Counted from the first letter of the stretch, positions 52,519-64,000 are shown. The stretch: DNA of 64,000 nt from Gammaproteobacteria bacterium (GCA_021648525.1 JAKISP010000015.1:1-64000); one strand, 5' to 3'. Program-made: numbers and translations. The notes: a model not told the origin generated them from the sequence alone.

Positions 52519-53859
52519 GTGCCAAACAAGATGCAAGATAAAAAAGAGATGCAGCAGTTCGTTGATGGCTTTCGCCAATCAGCACCGTATATCAACGCCT
52601 TTCGCGGTCGTACCTTTGTGATTGTCTTTGGCGGCGAAGTGGTCGCCGATGAACAGTTCGCGACATTGACACACGATATCGCGCTACTCAATAGCCTGGG
52701 CATCCGCCTGATTCTGGTTCATGGCGCTCGCCCGCAGATCGAGCAGCGTCTCAAGGCACGCAACATCTCATTTGAGTATATTGATGGCCGGCGCATCACC
52801 GATGATACTGCACTGGCCTGCGTTAAAGAGGCCAGTGGCACCGTGCGCCTTGAGATTGAAGCGCTGCTATCGATGGGGTTGGCCAACTCACCGATGGCAG
52901 GCGCTCGCATTCGGGTCACCTCAGGCAATTTTGTCACCGCACGCCCGCTGGGGATTCGTGACGGTGTCGATCATCTTCACACCGGTGAAGTACGCCGCAT
53001 TGATCACGAGGCAATCAATCAACAACTCAACGACGGTGCCATTGTACTGCTCTCACCCACCGGTTACTCCCCGACGGGTGAGATCTTTAATCTCACCGCT
53101 CTGGAAGTGGCCACCGCCACCTGCACCGCTGTTAAAGCAGACAAGATGATCTGCCTTGTCGATGGCAAAGGGCTGATGGATTCCAGCAAACGGCTGCTCA
53201 GGCAATTGACACTTAACGATGCGGAGAAGGTGTTAAACAGCAAACGTAAACTGCCCGCAGAGATCATCGAACCATTTACAGCCGCCGTACAGGCTTGCCG
53301 TTACGGTGCGCCACGCGCCCACCTGATCAATCGCCATACCGATGGCGCCTTGCTGCAGGAACTGTTTACTCGCGATGGCGTTGGCACCCTGATCACGTCG
53401 GATGACTACGAAGGAATCCGTGCCGCCACCATTGACGATGTCGGTGGTATTCTTGCATTGATTGAACCCCAGGAATCAACCGGATTACTAGTAAGACGCT
53501 CACGCGAGAATATCGAGGTAGAAATCAGCGACTTTATTGTGGTCGAACGTGACGGCATGATCATCGCCTGCGCGGCACTACACCCATTTTGCGATGAAGC
53601 CGCTGGCGAACTCGCCTGTCTGGTGGTTCATTCGGACTATCAAGGGATGGGCTATGGTGACAGCCTGTTAAATGCAATCGAACGTAGTGCCAGCGCTCAA
53701 ACGTTATCACTGCTGTTTACGCTGACCACGCGCGCGACTCACTGGTTTCGTGAGCGAGGCTTTATCACAACAGAAATCAAATCACTGCCAGTTAAACGTA
53801 GAGAACTGTATAACTGCCAACGAAATTCAAAGGTTTTATTAAAGCAGCTTGTTCGTTAG
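52519..53859 (+). CDS. argA: N-acetylglutamate synthase ArgA
   Basis: The 446-residue enzyme makes N-acetylglutamate, the first step of arginine synthesis. The N-terminal amino-acid-kinase domain starts 'FVDGFRQSAPYINAFRGRTF' and includes 'LVHGARPQIEQRL'; the C-terminal GNAT domain includes 'LACLVVHSDYQGMGYGDSLL'. The start is uncertain: GTG 52519 has GGAG 6 bases upstream, ATG 52531 fits the family N-terminus, and GTG 52501 is the longest. Confidence 0.95.
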   Translation: MPNKMQDKKEMQQFVDGFRQSAPYINAFRGRTFVIVFGGEVVADEQFATLTHDIALLNSLGIRLILVHGARPQIEQRLKARNISFEYIDGRRITDDTALACVKEASGTVRLEIEALLSMGLANSPMAGARIRVTSGNFVTARPLGIRDGVDHLHTGEVRRIDHEAINQQLNDGAIVLLSPTGYSPTGEIFNLTALEVATATCTAVKADKMICLVDGKGLMDSSKRLLRQLTLNDAEKVLNSKRKLPAEIIEPFTAAVQACRYGAPRAHLINRHTDGALLQELFTRDGVGTLITSDDYEGIRAATIDDVGGILALIEPQESTGLLVRRSRENIEVEISDFIVVERDGMIIACAALHPFCDEAAGELACLVVHSDYQGMGYGDSLLNAIERSASAQTLSLLFTLTTRATHWFRERGFITTEIKSLPVKRRELYNCQRNSKVLLKQLVR

Positions 53860-53934
53860 GAGGTGTTAACACCCACTGGTTGATTTCAACTATCAATAAA
53901 CTCAAAAAGAGACTATCCAGGTTCCATTCATACC

Positions 53935-53957
53935 AACACACCCCTTTGTGTTATTTT
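53935..53957 (+). terminator. Weak terminator-like hairpin after argA
   Basis: AACACA (53935-53940) pairs with TGTGTT (53947-53952) around CCCCTT and is followed by ATTTT. The stem is short and AT-rich; it lies 75 bases after the argA stop. Confidence 0.35.
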
Positions 53958-54128
53958 GCACCACAGAGATCCTACCGGTATGCGACACCAGGTCTTCAAT
54001 ATTACTCCTCAATTCCTTGCATAATTCCCACAAATCTCACGCGCCATGCTGATCAATAAAATCGCGTATAATGCCGCTAACAATTTGTAGCGCGCTTTTA
54101 GCGCACCCATCGCGGCACCTGGTTCATT

Positions 54129-56300
54129 ATGCAAAAAGCAACACATCTATTTTCCCATCGCCCTTACTGGGCAAAACGTTTTGGTAGTGCAGATCAATTG
54201 CCGATGTCGCGCGCTGAGATGGATGACCTCGGCTGGGATAGTTGCGACATCATCCTCGTCACAGGCGACGCCTACATTGATCACCCCAGTTTTGGTATGG
54301 CATTAATCGGCAGACTGCTCGAAGAACAGGGCTTTCGTGTCGGCATTATTTCTCAGCCCGACTGGCACGATGCCAGCGCCTTTCAGGCACTCGGCAAACC
54401 CAACCTCTGTTTCGGCATTACGGCTGGCAATATGGACTCAATGGTCAACCGCTACACCTCCGACCGTCGCACCCGCAGCAATGACGCCTACACTCCCGAT
54501 GGCCAGCCTGACAAACGCCCCGACCGCGCGGTGATCGTCTATGCACAACGGGTGCGCGAGGCTTTCAAAGGAGTGCCGGTGATTATTGGCGGGATTGAAG
54601 CGAGTCTGCGCCGCATCGCCCATTACGATTACTGGTCCGATAAGGTACGGCGTTCGATCCTGCCCGACTCTAAGGCCGATATGCTTATCTTTGGCAATGC
54701 CGAACGCGCCTTTGTTGAGGTGATGCACCGCCTTGCGGCAAATGAACCGATCGACCAGATTAGAGATATTCGCGGCACTTCCTTTATGACGCAGCAGATC
54801 CCTGAGGGCTGGACTGTCAAAGACTCTAGCTACGTCGATAAACCGGGCCGCATCGATCCTCACATCGACCCTTACGCCCATGAAGCGGCATGCGATAAAA
54901 AAGAGAATGCGACTAATAACAATAATGAAAAAGTGGTGCAGTTTATCCCGCGTGTGCAAAAGGGTGATCGCAGTAAAACCGTGATACGCCTGCCGGACTT
55001 TGACCAGGTGGTCAAAGACAAAGTGCTCTATGCACATGCTTCACGCGTCTTCCATCTTGAGACCAACCCAGGCAATGCTCGCGCACTAATCCAGCTACAT
55101 GGCAAGCGCTATGTGTGGCTCAACCCGCCGCCGATACCACTGGAGAGTGACGAATTTGACCGCGTCTATGAGCTAAACTACACACGCAAACCCCACACCG
55201 CCTACAATGATGCAAAGATGCCCGCATGGGAGATGATCCGCCATTCAATCAACATCATGCGCGGCTGTTTTGGCGGCTGTACCTTCTGCTCGATCACCGA
55301 GCATGAGGGGCGCATTATTCAGAGCCGTTCGGAAGATTCAATCATCCGCGAGATCGAAGCAATCCGCGATACCGTGCCCGGCTTTACCGGTAACATTTCT
55401 GATCTTGGTGGCCCAACCGCCAACATGTATCGCCTGAAATGCAAAAGCGAGACGATTGAATCGGCCTGCCGCCGCCTCTCATGCGTCTACCCCGATGTCT
55501 GCTCCAACCTGAATACCGACCACAAACCACTGATCAATCTCTATCGCCGCGCACGTGCACTACCCGGAATTAAAAAAATCTTTATCGCCTCCGGCCTGAG
55601 ATATGACCTCGCGATTCGCTCACCAGAATATGTCAAAGAGCTGGTGAGTCATCACGTTGGTGGCTATCTAAAAATCGCACCCGAGCACACCGAGCAGGGC
55701 CCGCTTAGCAAAATGATGAAGCCAGGCATCGGTGCCTATGATCGCTTTAAGCAGATGTTTGATCGCTACTCTAAACAGGCAGGCAAAGAGCAGTATCTGA
55801 TTCCCTATTTCATCTCCGCACACCCTGGCACTAGTGATAGAGATATGCTGGAACTGGCACTGTGGCTGAAAAAAAACAGCTTCAGGCTCGACCAGGTACA
55901 GGCCTTTATTCCCACCCCACTGGCGATTGCCTCGGCGATGTACCACACCGAAAAGAATCCACTGCGCAAGGTGGACCATAAGTCAGAGCAGGTACTCACT
56001 GCCAAAGGCGATAAAAAGCGTCGACTGCATAAGGCTTTTTTGCGCTATCACGATGCAGAGAACTGGCCAATGCTACGCGAAGCACTGAAGAAGATGGGGC
56101 GTACTGACTTGATCGGTAACGGCAAGCAACACCTGGTACCCAACTGGCAACCAGAGGGGACGGGCAATGCACGGGACGCTCGAAATTCAAAGCGGACGTC
56201 AGGAAAGGGGGGGCGAGTGGGCAAAAAGCCGATCAGAAAGTCTGTTCGCAGCCAAAGTGGAGCAACAAAGCCATCTCAACCAGGCGGCCGCCAGCGCTAG
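54129..56300 (+). CDS. YgiQ-family radical SAM protein
   Basis: The 723-residue protein has the UPF0313 N-terminal domain ('[20 protein letters not shown]', '[20 protein letters not shown]') and a radical SAM cluster motif '[13 protein letters not shown]' near residue 377. The tail after residue 660 is basic and low in complexity. The reaction of YgiQ is not known. It is 4 bases convergent with the following DUF454 gene. Confidence 0.93.
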   Translation: MQKATHLFSHRPYWAKRFGSADQLPMSRAEMDDLGWDSCDIILVTGDAYIDHPSFGMALIGRLLEEQGFRVGIISQPDWHDASAFQALGKPNLCFGITAGNMDSMVNRYTSDRRTRSNDAYTPDGQPDKRPDRAVIVYAQRVREAFKGVPVIIGGIEASLRRIAHYDYWSDKVRRSILPDSKADMLIFGNAERAFVEVMHRLAANEPIDQIRDIRGTSFMTQQIPEGWTVKDSSYVDKPGRIDPHIDPYAHEAACDKKENATNNNNEKVVQFIPRVQKGDRSKTVIRLPDFDQVVKDKVLYAHASRVFHLETNPGNARALIQLHGKRYVWLNPPPIPLESDEFDRVYELNYTRKPHTAYNDAKMPAWEMIRHSINIMRGCFGGCTFCSITEHEGRIIQSRSEDSIIREIEAIRDTVPGFTGNISDLGGPTANMYRLKCKSETIESACRRLSCVYPDVCSNLNTDHKPLINLYRRARALPGIKKIFIASGLRYDLAIRSPEYVKELVSHHVGGYLKIAPEHTEQGPLSKMMKPGIGAYDRFKQMFDRYSKQAGKEQYLIPYFISAHPGTSDRDMLELALWLKKNSFRLDQVQAFIPTPLAIASAMYHTEKNPLRKVDHKSEQVLTAKGDKKRRLHKAFLRYHDAENWPMLREALKKMGRTDLIGNGKQHLVPNWQPEGTGNARDARNSKRTSGKGGRVGKKPIRKSVRSQSGATKPSQPGGRQR

Positions 56301-56710
56301 TCACTATTTGGGGGACTACCAGGAAGCGTTTTGCGAACACGTGGCAACGCTTCATCAACCGTTTTGAGACGTAACAGTATCACGACTGGAATAATCAGCA
56401 TCACTGCAACAAAGACCTTCAGGTAAAAACCTTCGATCAGATAGATAGAAAAAACACCGACGGTACCGATCATCAGCAGCGCCATCTTGCGAGCGCGGCG
56501 TGGTATCGCACGATTCTTTTCCCAGTGATAGATCATCGGACCAAAGAGTCTGTTTTCGAGCAACCAGCGATGTAGCGCTGGGCAGGATTTAGCAAAGCAG
56601 CCTGCCGCCAATAGAATAAAAATCGTGGTCGGCAGACCCGGTACCACAACACCGACACCTCCCACGGCGACAAAAAAAAGCCCCGCAATAATCAAAAAAT
56701 AGCGCCGCAT
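56297..56710 (-). CDS. DUF454 (YbaN-like) inner-membrane protein
   Basis: The 137-residue protein begins '[20 protein letters not shown]' and contains '[20 protein letters not shown]' and '[20 protein letters not shown]', the DUF454 signature, with a second hydrophobic block near residues 75-110. The function is unknown. ATG 56710 is chosen, with AAGGGAG just upstream. Its last 4 bases overlap the end of the ygiQ-like gene. Confidence 0.88.
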   Translation of the reverse strand: MRRYFLIIAGLFFVAVGGVGVVVPGLPTTIFILLAAGCFAKSCPALHRWLLENRLFGPMIYHWEKNRAIPRRARKMALLMIGTVGVFSIYLIEGFYLKVFVAVMLIIPVVILLRLKTVDEALPRVRKTLPGSPPNSD

Positions 56711-56792
56711 GTTCTCCCTTCTCGCTGTTCGTGCTTCGCTAGCACTCACCTCCCTATCGGCTTACCGATGGGACAACTGAAGTGCGAACCTG

Positions 56793-59447
56793 CTACCGCC
56801 ACCTGAACAAAAGGAACCTCTGATTAATTTTGAGTAACCGACGGGCCAGCACGCTGATATCGCACCGGATACACATAACTATCAGCAATAACATTAGACC
56901 AGTAAAAAGACCAAGGGTACCGCCGCCACCTCCAGCTTCACCGACAGCTACCGCGGTATTCAGCGTAATGGTAGCGCTCACTTCACTGCTGTTACCTGCA
57001 CCATCGGTAAGACGTGCGTAGACCGTTTTAACACCATCGCCGGCCGTCAGTATCCAGGCCATGCTGTCGCTGTAGGCGACAACTGTGGACCAGACTGCCT
57101 GGTCATTGGAGAACTGCATAGTGGCGCAGCTGCTATCACTGCATGATAGGGTTAAGGTGACATCGGGGCTATTGGTTGTATTGGCATCGCCATTAATGCG
57201 GAGACCGCCCGATGGCGGAGTGATGTCCTGAACAGCGATAAGCTGCGGTGTCTCCTTCCAGGCCTCACCATCCCCCAGTTGGCCAGACCTATTCCACCCC
57301 CAAGCCCACAATGTGCCGTTACTCTGCAGTGCGACGGTGTGGCTCCACCCGGCCGTGATCGCTGTCCAGACGACGCCGTTGCCAATCTGCATCGGGGTCT
57401 TTTGAGACTCGACACCATCGCCCCCCCCTCCCCAGGCCCAGAGGCTGCCATCGCTCTGTAGTGCAGTAGTGCGACTCCATCCAGCCGTGATCGCTGTCCA
57501 GACTGCGCCACTACCAACCTGCACCGGGGCATTCCTGAACTCGTATGTGCCGTCGCCCAGTTGGCCAGACCCATTATTTCCCCAGGCCCATAACGTGCCG
57601 TCGCTTTGCAGTCCAACGGTATAGTTCCGTCCGAGCGTTATCGCTGTCCAGGCAGTACCACTACCGATTTGTATCGGGGTGTTTTTGTCCTCGTTGGTGC
57701 CATCGCCCAGTTGGCCAAAGCGGTTACGCCCCCAGGCCCATAACGTGCCGTCACTTTGCAGTGCAGCGGTATGTCCACTTCCGGTCGCGATCGCTTCCCA
57801 GGTGTTGCCGCTGCCAACCTGTACCGGGCTATTTCTGGTCAACGTTGTACCATCGCCCAGGCGGCCATCTCTATTATAACCCCAGGCCCACAATGTGCCG
57901 TCGGCTTTCAGTGCAACGGTATATGATGGCCCGGCCGCAATCGCCGTCCAAACAGCATCACTGCCAACCTGCACCGGGCGGTCTTTATCTACGAATGTGC
58001 CATCGCCCAGTTGGCCAAAGTTATTTGCCCCCCAGGCCCATAACGTACTGTCGTATTGCAGTGCAACCGTGTGTGAGCTTCCGGCCTCAATCACCGCCCA
58101 AACAGTGTCACTACCAACCTGTACCGGGGCATTCCTGGACTCGTATGTGCCATCACCCAATTGGCCAGACCGATTATTTCCCCAGGCCCATAACGTGCCA
58201 TCGCTCTGTAGTGCCAAGGTCTGATCCCCTTTAGCCTTGATCACTGACCAGGCAGTGCCACTGCCGATCTGTACTGGGGTACCTTTATTACCTGTCGTGC
58301 CATTACCCAGTTGGCCAACGCTATTCCCCCCCCAGACCCACACCGTGCCATCACTTTGCAGTGCGACGGCATGTCCACTTCCGGCCGCGATTGCTCTCCA
58401 GGCCGTACCACTTCTAGTCTGTATTGGCGTATTTTTATCGCCTGTCGTGCCATCACCCAGTTGGCCAGAGCTGTTACGCCCCCAGGCCCATAACGTACCA
58501 TCGCCTTGCAACGCAACGGTATGAGAGGGGCCGGCCGCGATCGCTGTCCAGGCGGTACTATTGCCGATCTGCAGCGGAGCGGTTACCTCATCCCCCACAC
58601 TGCCGTTGCCCACTTGGCCAGTCCAATTATCCCCCCAGGCCCACAACGTGCCATCGCTTTGCAGTGCAACTGTATGTTCTGCGGCCGCAATTGCCGTCCA
58701 GGTAGTTTCATTGCCAATTTTCACCGGGGTATTTTTACGCCTATCAGTGCCATCCCCCAGCTCACCAGATCCATTACTTCCCCACGCCCATAACGTACCA
58801 TCACTTTGCAGTGCAACGGTATGCCGCCACCCGGCTGCGATCGCTCTCCAGGCCGGACCACTGCCGACCTGCACCGGGGCATTCCTGGACTCGTATGTGC
58901 CATCGCCCAGTTGGCCAGAATCATTATTTCCCCAGGCCCATAACGTGCCGTCGCTTTGCAATGCGATGGTGTGGCGGTACCCGGCCGAGACCGTCGTCCA
59001 GTCAGTGCCATTGCCAACCTGCACCGGGGTGTTTTTAGCGGCTGTCGTACCATCGCCCAGTTGGCCATTACTGTTATTTCCCCAGCCCCATAATGTGCCG
59101 TCACTCTGTAGTGCGACGGTGTGACTATATCCGGCCGCAACCGCTGTCCAGGTAGCGCCACTGCTGATTTGCATGGGGGCATCTTTATCGGCTGTCGTAC
59201 CATCCCCCAGTTGACCATTCTCGTTCCCCCCCCAGGCCCACAACGTGCCATCGCTCTTGATAACAACCGTGTGACTCACTCCAGCCGCTATTTTCGACTC
59301 CGTCGCCTGAGCAGGGCTGACCAGCAGCAGGGCAGTGAAAAAAAGCAAAAACGCCCATAACCCCAGACCTGAGCGGCGGATTAAGTACCACAGGGAGGAA
59401 GGCTGATTTCTACGCCTCTGTACGAGGGGATGATGGATATTATTCAT
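56793..59447 (-). CDS. Secreted RCC1-repeat (double beta-propeller) protein with CTERM-like tail
   Basis: The 884-residue protein has an N-terminal signal segment ('[20 protein letters not shown]'), 14 RCC1-type repeats of about 50 residues ('[20 protein letters not shown]', '[17 protein letters not shown]'), then an Ig-like domain ('[20 protein letters not shown]') and a C-terminal '[19 protein letters not shown]' segment with a basic tail. Fourteen repeats would make two seven-bladed propellers. Such proteins are exported and presumably bind surface or polymer ligands. The start overlaps the stop of the beta-helix gene by 8 bases, so the two are translationally coupled. Confidence 0.87.
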   Translation of the reverse strand: MNNIHHPLVQRRRNQPSSLWYLIRRSGLGLWAFLLFFTALLLVSPAQATESKIAAGVSHTVVIKSDGTLWAWGGNENGQLGDGTTADKDAPMQISSGATWTAVAAGYSHTVALQSDGTLWGWGNNSNGQLGDGTTAAKNTPVQVGNGTDWTTVSAGYRHTIALQSDGTLWAWGNNDSGQLGDGTYESRNAPVQVGSGPAWRAIAAGWRHTVALQSDGTLWAWGSNGSGELGDGTDRRKNTPVKIGNETTWTAIAAAEHTVALQSDGTLWAWGDNWTGQVGNGSVGDEVTAPLQIGNSTAWTAIAAGPSHTVALQGDGTLWAWGRNSSGQLGDGTTGDKNTPIQTRSGTAWRAIAAGSGHAVALQSDGTVWVWGGNSVGQLGNGTTGNKGTPVQIGSGTAWSVIKAKGDQTLALQSDGTLWAWGNNRSGQLGDGTYESRNAPVQVGSDTVWAVIEAGSSHTVALQYDSTLWAWGANNFGQLGDGTFVDKDRPVQVGSDAVWTAIAAGPSYTVALKADGTLWAWGYNRDGRLGDGTTLTRNSPVQVGSGNTWEAIATGSGHTAALQSDGTLWAWGRNRFGQLGDGTNEDKNTPIQIGSGTAWTAITLGRNYTVGLQSDGTLWAWGNNGSGQLGDGTYEFRNAPVQVGSGAVWTAITAGWSRTTALQSDGSLWAWGGGGDGVESQKTPMQIGNGVVWTAITAGWSHTVALQSNGTLWAWGWNRSGQLGDGEAWKETPQLIAVQDITPPSGGLRINGDANTTNSPDVTLTLSCSDSSCATMQFSNDQAVWSTVVAYSDSMAWILTAGDGVKTVYARLTDGAGNSSEVSATITLNTAVAVGEAGGGGGTLGLFTGLMLLLIVMCIRCDISVLARRLLKINQRFLLFRWR

Positions 59448-62421
59448 AATAACAAGGACCTTTTTTGATCAAACTGAAACTTATTCGGGGCGTGTATCGT
59501 GTACCTACATCGCATGCTCTCCTGATGCGGTGACAGCAGGTTCGCAAAACGAGTATCAGCAGGAGAAAGAAGCTGCTCAGCAGCCCAGTGGTGCCACCAC
59601 CACTATTATCAGAAGCAACACTACTAGAGCCACTGTTGTCAGCAGCGCTATTATCGCTTGCCGCCGCAGTGACATTCACCGTACGCACCACTTGCGTCGC
59701 TGCATTCCCCGTTGCGTCCATGACGTTGTATGTCACGCTGTAATTGCCAATGGTAGCGGTATCCACCGCTGTAGCATCAATCACTATGCTGCTGATATCA
59801 TCATCCATATTGTCAACCGCGGTGGCTCCAAGCTCGGCATAGGTACCGCCAATGGTGATCTCTTGAGGGTCAACACCCATCAAGGTGATCACCGGTGGTG
59901 TGGTGTCGGGCGTTGTTGATGCGACGCCTCCTACACTCACATCATCAAAGTAGGCTGAGTCGTTGTAACTGCCCACACCCACTTGACCGGCACCCAGGCT
60001 GTCGTCGTTGCCACTTAGCATCAGGGCGCCATCAAAGAACACGCTGATCACACTGCCTGCACGCCTGACTTCGATGCTGTGATAATCGTTGTCGTTAAGC
60101 CCGGCGGCGGCGGTCGCCAAGGCGGTTCTGATTCCGTTTTCAAATTTAAGCAGTTGTGTCGCGCCTTGCTGGTTGTTGAACATCACGAAGTAATAGTTGT
60201 CCTCATCCTGGAACCCGAACACCACCGCATAATCCGCCAGAGCGTTACTGTCAACGTCATCCCCTAGGCGTGCTCTTGCAGTAAAGGTAAAGTCGCCATA
60301 TGCTCCTGAAAGCAGCGAGTATTCGCCCAGCTGACGCTCCAAGCCCTGGGAAAAAGCAGTGGTGTTGAGCCAGTAAACGTAATTGCCTTCATCAAGGACA
60401 ACTTCCCAGCGACTTTCAGTGAGTGGTGTCCAGCCATCGGCATTGCCATCCTCAAAACCGTCGGCACTGCGGTAGGTGAAGTTGATGCTGCTCTGGGCGG
60501 CGATCGTGTTGGGGGTTTGCGCCAGGTCCTGCACGCTGCTGACCGAGACGGTGTAGTCGGTATCCGGGGTCAGTTCGCTGAGCGTGAGGCTGATGGTGCG
60601 GCCATCGTCACTCAGGCTGGCATTCGTCACGGTAATGCCAAGACTCAGTTGGTAGTTGCTAATGGTTTCTGCACTGCCAGGGCTGACCGCTTCGCTGAAA
60701 CGAATGCCCACGCGGGTCTCACTGACTGCAACGGCTGACACCAGGGTTGGAGCTTGAGTATCTGCAAGCACGGTTAATACCGCACCGTTGCTGCTGATGC
60801 TGCCGAAGTCGTTAGTGACATCAACGTTATAGGTGGCATTATCGGCTGGGGTCGTTGCCATTATCGTATAACGGGCATTGGTGGCGTCTGCAATACTGGC
60901 GCCATTACGAAACCATTGATAGGTGAGTGTGGCGCTGCCTGTAACAGCGATATTGAAAGTGACGTTTTCGCCTTCCATCACCGTGACACCTTCCGGCTGC
61001 ACCATGATGGCGGGGGGCGTAGGGGTCAATGCCTCGGGTGACTTGATGTCGACAGCCAACACCCAGCCGTTGTTGTTGGTATCACCAACATAGGCACCAC
61101 GAAAGCCTCCGGTGCGCAGATCACCATTGAAATCACGTTCCCAGTCGGAAAAACTCTGGAATGCCGTCATGTCGATAGCCTCACCCAAAAGCACGCCCGC
61201 TTGAGGAAATAAGTCCAAGGCTCCTGAGTCAATATCACCATCCGGGTTGAGCAAATAATCGCTGGCAGAGGCATAAGCTGCCGTCACGTTATCCTGTTGT
61301 ACAACTTGCTCATTTTGCTCATTGACTGACACGGGCGTACCCGCAAAGACCGCATTGCCTACCACGCGCTGGCTAAAGTTCGTATTGACACCCGTTACGC
61401 TAATGCCAGAACCCTTGGCGACAATGGTATTGTGGAAGACGTTAATATTGCGCGGCACATCATTATGCGGTTGAATATTGACCGCGCTGCCCGAGGCGTT
61501 GACGAATACGTTGTCATACATTGCGATATTGCCTTCTCCTTGGAAGAGGGCCTCGGTGGTGTTTTGGTAAAAGAAATTACCGTAAATCTCATAAACGTCA
61601 TCACTGCCAGGGCCGCTCAACGGAAAATGTCCCACCAGCAGATTCGGACGAGAACCTTCCTCAGGCGGTGTAGGCTGATTGGCTTTGCTGAACACGTTAT
61701 GCCGGATAATCGTTTTACGCTTTTCCAGCGGCATGCCGGGAACCGAATTTCCGCTGGCATAAGACCGGCTCCGCATATGCTTGATTTGCATGTTGTATCC
61801 CACGGTGTCCACAAACAAATTGTGCTCGATCAAGCCACCAACAAAAGGCCAGTCCTCGCCTGTCGAGTTGCCGAAATATATACCAGTTCCAGCACCAATG
61901 ATTTTACAGTTACGCACCACCCAGCCCCAGGCCGGCCCGCGGGTGGCGATACCGTTTGTCAATTGAGCAGCTCCATGGCGCACAATTTCTAGGCTATCCA
62001 ATGTGATGTGATGCGTTATGCCCCGCGCATTAACCGCATCAATATATTTTATATCAAGCCCATCCAGCTTGATATGCTGGATAGTGAGGTAGCTTGAGTT
62101 TTCAATTTGCACTGTGTTGCAGCAAGCCTCCCCAAGTATGATGGCTGGTTCACCACTCTCAGGCCCCGTGATGATAATGGGTTTGCCTGGTTCGCCCTCT
62201 AGGTTAGAAAGTGGCAATCTATTTCTATAAATTCCGGCTTCTAACTGTAAGATGTCGCCCGCCTGAAGATTGCCTAGTAAAGACTCATAAGTACCCGGAT
62301 TGCCAATAAATACTTTCGCATATGCAGACCCTACCGTGCTAACCATAATGACCACCAGACCCAGTAATGGTATAAACGATTTTTTAAGGTAATTTTTCAA
62401 GACTAGGTTGGAAATATTCAT
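59440..62421 (-). CDS. Secreted parallel beta-helix protein with Ig, LamG-like and DUF5011-like domains
   Basis: The 993-residue protein has a signal peptide ('[20 protein letters not shown]'), an N-terminal right-handed beta-helix (about 35-400, chondroitinase-B-like opening '[20 protein letters not shown]'), an Ig-like domain (about 475-555, '[20 protein letters not shown]'), a Ca/Ig-like domain (560-645), a concanavalin/LamG-like domain (660-815, '[20 protein letters not shown]'), a DUF5011-like domain (835-905) and a GGG-T-GL hydrophobic CTERM-like tail. It could be a polysaccharide lyase or a binding protein; the catalytic residues cannot be read with confidence. Confidence 0.84.
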   Translation of the reverse strand: MNISNLVLKNYLKKSFIPLLGLVVIMVSTVGSAYAKVFIGNPGTYESLLGNLQAGDILQLEAGIYRNRLPLSNLEGEPGKPIIITGPESGEPAIILGEACCNTVQIENSSYLTIQHIKLDGLDIKYIDAVNARGITHHITLDSLEIVRHGAAQLTNGIATRGPAWGWVVRNCKIIGAGTGIYFGNSTGEDWPFVGGLIEHNLFVDTVGYNMQIKHMRSRSYASGNSVPGMPLEKRKTIIRHNVFSKANQPTPPEEGSRPNLLVGHFPLSGPGSDDVYEIYGNFFYQNTTEALFQGEGNIAMYDNVFVNASGSAVNIQPHNDVPRNINVFHNTIVAKGSGISVTGVNTNFSQRVVGNAVFAGTPVSVNEQNEQVVQQDNVTAAYASASDYLLNPDGDIDSGALDLFPQAGVLLGEAIDMTAFQSFSDWERDFNGDLRTGGFRGAYVGDTNNNGWVLAVDIKSPEALTPTPPAIMVQPEGVTVMEGENVTFNIAVTGSATLTYQWFRNGASIADATNARYTIMATTPADNATYNVDVTNDFGSISSNGAVLTVLADTQAPTLVSAVAVSETRVGIRFSEAVSPGSAETISNYQLSLGITVTNASLSDDGRTISLTLSELTPDTDYTVSVSSVQDLAQTPNTIAAQSSINFTYRSADGFEDGNADGWTPLTESRWEVVLDEGNYVYWLNTTAFSQGLERQLGEYSLLSGAYGDFTFTARARLGDDVDSNALADYAVVFGFQDEDNYYFVMFNNQQGATQLLKFENGIRTALATAAAGLNDNDYHSIEVRRAGSVISVFFDGALMLSGNDDSLGAGQVGVGSYNDSAYFDDVSVGGVASTTPDTTPPVITLMGVDPQEITIGGTYAELGATAVDNMDDDISSIVIDATAVDTATIGNYSVTYNVMDATGNAATQVVRTVNVTAAASDNSAADNSGSSSVASDNSGGGTTGLLSSFFLLLILVLRTCCHRIRRACDVGTRYTPRISFSLIKKGPCYYE

Positions 62422-62486
62422 CGTAGAACCTCGTTATAAAAATTTATACGTGCGCCCGTAGTCGCAATTGAGATCTAGAAAACTGA

Positions 62487-64000
62487 TCAGGGTCGGGTTA
62501 AAACAAGCGGGGTAAAGCTTGTTAGCATCTCCAAGTTTGGCACGGTTACCGAGCCATCGTTGTTGGCTGAAACTGTTCCTGAATTTCCGGCGTAGCTCCA
62601 GCGAACAGTTTCTCCAGGCAGTAGCTGGAATTGCTGAATGCGGCGTATGGTCGCATCGGCGGTAATCGGCAGTGATCCGTAGTATTTATTGCCTTGCGGC
62701 GGCAGGGAGGGGTCAGCAGGTGGTGTTCCTGTCGTATCAATATCCACTTTAATCGGCACGCTTAATTGGTCTCGTGTATCGATAATATTGACGTTATCCC
62801 ATTGCAGATAACGATTCTTGGCGCCTCGCAAGGTGCCTGTAAATCCTCCCATACCATCGGGAGCGCCCGAATCATCATCGGTAGAACTATTTGAAAACGC
62901 GGGGAATGCCCGGTTGCGCCTCAGAAAAAAATTTTCGTCGGGTGGACTCTGTATCGTTTTTTGCCACCACGTCGCGCCGAGTAACGGATCTGAGCCACCA
63001 TGCGCACGTTGATCCCAAACAACGAGATGCCCAATGCCTTCTTGTTGTAACGCGCCGATAAAAGATGTCGCTGTCACCGGGCTGACTCCCACCATAGCGT
63101 TAAAGCTGATGGTCGGATCATTTTTCCCACTTATCGTACTGAAATGGAGATTGCGGAAATCCTTGTCGTTAAGTGCCGCCCGGCTGGCATCGTAATGCTC
63201 CCAAACATTGCGGCCTTGCTCGTCGGGCAGGCCGGCCGCTTTTGAACCCCAGATAGAAGCAAGCGTTCCTTGCTGCCCGTTACTTAAAAAATGGGGCGTG
63301 GTACCACCAATGCGGCTACTCACCTCTGCAAAGTGACGGGCGTAGTTAATCGCCAGAAAATGACTACCAGTCCCTCCCATGGATTGACCAGAGACCGAGA
63401 TACGCTCCAGATCCGCACCGGGACAGCCTTCCGTTCGCCACCCGGGGCAGTTTTCCAACAAAAAAGAGAGCAGGTGCATCACGCGACGCTGGGTGTAATC
63501 AGGGTTGGAGCCGTTGCTGATCTCGCCATCAGGTAGCTGGTTGTTATACCCAGTCCACCAGGTTTCGGTGGGGCGGTGGGGATCATGAGGCGCAACACCA
63601 AAAATCCAGCCTCTTCCAACGGTTCCTGGGCTGCCACCACTACCGTGCAAACCAATTCTTACGGGTAACAGATTGGCGGCGCTGGCTGGTTTGGGTATTG
63701 CCAGATTGGCCTGAAAGACACGACCGGCATGGCCTGGGCTGTCGAGAAAGTCATCCGTCGTTTGCTCTACGCCCAGCTTGAATATTCCCAGGGCTTGCGT
63801 CGCTCCACTTATTTCTTCCACGCTGACAACCACAGGCCAGGGAGGCTGAATGGTGTTGTTGACTCTGACTTCGAAAGTTTGGGTCTGGGTTTCTATACCA
63901 TCGACAGCTTCCATTGTTACCTGCCATGACTTCCCGCCCTGGATAAAATCCGGACGAAAATCGAAACGGCGGTTGACTTCATCCCAGTGCATTCCGGGTG
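62487..64000 (-). CDS. Exported alpha/beta hydrolase (esterase-like), 5' end cut by window
   Basis: The frame is open to the right edge; over 500 residues are visible. A beta-sandwich-like start ('MHWDEVNRRFDFRPDFIQGG') is followed by an alpha/beta hydrolase with 'RIGLHGSGGSPGTVGRGWIF' and the nucleophile elbow 'SVSGQSMGGTGSH', later 'VVWDQRAHGGSDP' with the likely catalytic His. The C-terminus holds a domain with 'GETVRWSYAGNSGTV'. It is upstream of the beta-helix gene on the same strand, 65 bases apart. It is probably a secreted esterase acting on the same polymer, which is inference. Confidence 0.78.
   Translation of the reverse strand, partial: PGMHWDEVNRRFDFRPDFIQGGKSWQVTMEAVDGIETQTQTFEVRVNNTIQPPWPVVVSVEEISGATQALGIFKLGVEQTTDDFLDSPGHAGRVFQANLAIPKPASAANLLPVRIGLHGSGGSPGTVGRGWIFGVAPHDPHRPTETWWTGYNNQLPDGEISNGSNPDYTQRRVMHLLSFLLENCPGWRTEGCPGADLERISVSGQSMGGTGSHFLAINYARHFAEVSSRIGGTTPHFLSNGQQGTLASIWGSKAAGLPDEQGRNVWEHYDASRAALNDKDFRNLHFSTISGKNDPTISFNAMVGVSPVTATSFIGALQQEGIGHLVVWDQRAHGGSDPLLGATWWQKTIQSPPDENFFLRRNRAFPAFSNSSTDDDSGAPDGMGGFTGTLRGAKNRYLQWDNVNIIDTRDQLSVPIKVDIDTTGTPPADPSLPPQGNKYYGSLPITADATIRRIQQFQLLPGETVRWSYAGNSGTVSANNDGSVTVPNLEMLTSFTPLVLTRP

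Noticed and set aside
57545-59124. Long plus-strand open frames of 90-230 codons
   Set aside because: They are antisense to the RCC1 gene and arise from its repeated codon pattern; the predicted proteins are low-complexity and have no start signals.
57200-59300. Dense DNA repeats that could be taken for a CRISPR array
   Set aside because: The repeats are about 150-165 bp, in phase with codons, and encode the RCC1 blades on the minus strand; there are no unique spacers of equal size.

Overview
The window is a piece of a gammaproteobacterial chromosome. The genus cannot be fixed from sequence alone, but the house-keeping set (gltX, ttcA, argA with an amino-acid-kinase plus GNAT architecture, ygiQ, ilvD, the moxR/bat cluster, a TorF-type putative porin) fits an environmental, probably aquatic, member of that class. 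The base composition is near 50% GC, with an AT-rich patch at about 5.4-6.8 kb inside a mobile element.

Positions 1 to about 16,130 are the right-hand part of an integrative and conjugative element (ICE). They carry the end of its type IV secretion block (a TraH-like protein and TraG), a convergent small membrane protein, a cargo stretch (a tiny basic protein, a DUF3892 protein, an XRE/ImmA-type regulator-protease pair, and an HTH/nucleotidyltransferase-like pair resembling a toxin-antitoxin module), a GC-rich, highly foldable non-coding stretch, then the DNA-processing genes (MobH-type relaxase, TraD coupling protein, DUF4400/TIGR03747 membrane protein) and a large serine recombinase. The recombinase reading frame runs into the 3' half of tRNA-Glu on the opposite strand, which marks the likely attachment junction. 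The left end of the ICE is outside the window.

From 16.1 to 30.1 kb the chromosome carries tRNA-Glu, tRNA-Ala, gltX, a flavodoxin-like oxidoreductase, a tightly overlapping moxR-DUF58-DUF4381-batA-batB/C-batD operon, a DnaJ-related protein, an FKBP-type isomerase, a LolA-like periplasmic protein, a glutaredoxin-like protein and a DUF2059-like protein. The intergenic regions hold small inverted-repeat elements and a decayed ISL3-type relic.

From 30.7 to 42.8 kb lies a complete urea-use island on the minus strand: ureDABCEFG, then a TorF-like porin and urtABCDE. A strong sigma-54-type promoter with an NtrC-like box precedes the porin, so porin and urea importer are probably nitrogen controlled. 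A 207-bp miniature element with TA target duplication sits exactly in the urtB stop codon and separates urtC from its original ribosome-binding site.

From 42.9 to 56.7 kb are ilvD, an IS5-type remnant, a LytS/LytTR two-component pair split by an oppositely oriented glycine-rich-domain gene with a Cys-Gly-Gly tail, an antitoxin with a frameshifted YoeB/Txe toxin, a divergent Nramp-like transporter, an outer-membrane barrel protein, ttcA, argA, ygiQ and a DUF454 protein. From 56.8 kb to the right edge three minus-strand genes encode large secreted proteins: a 14-repeat RCC1 propeller protein, a parallel beta-helix/Ig/LamG-like protein and an alpha/beta hydrolase cut by the window edge. The first two end in GlyGly-CTERM-like tails.
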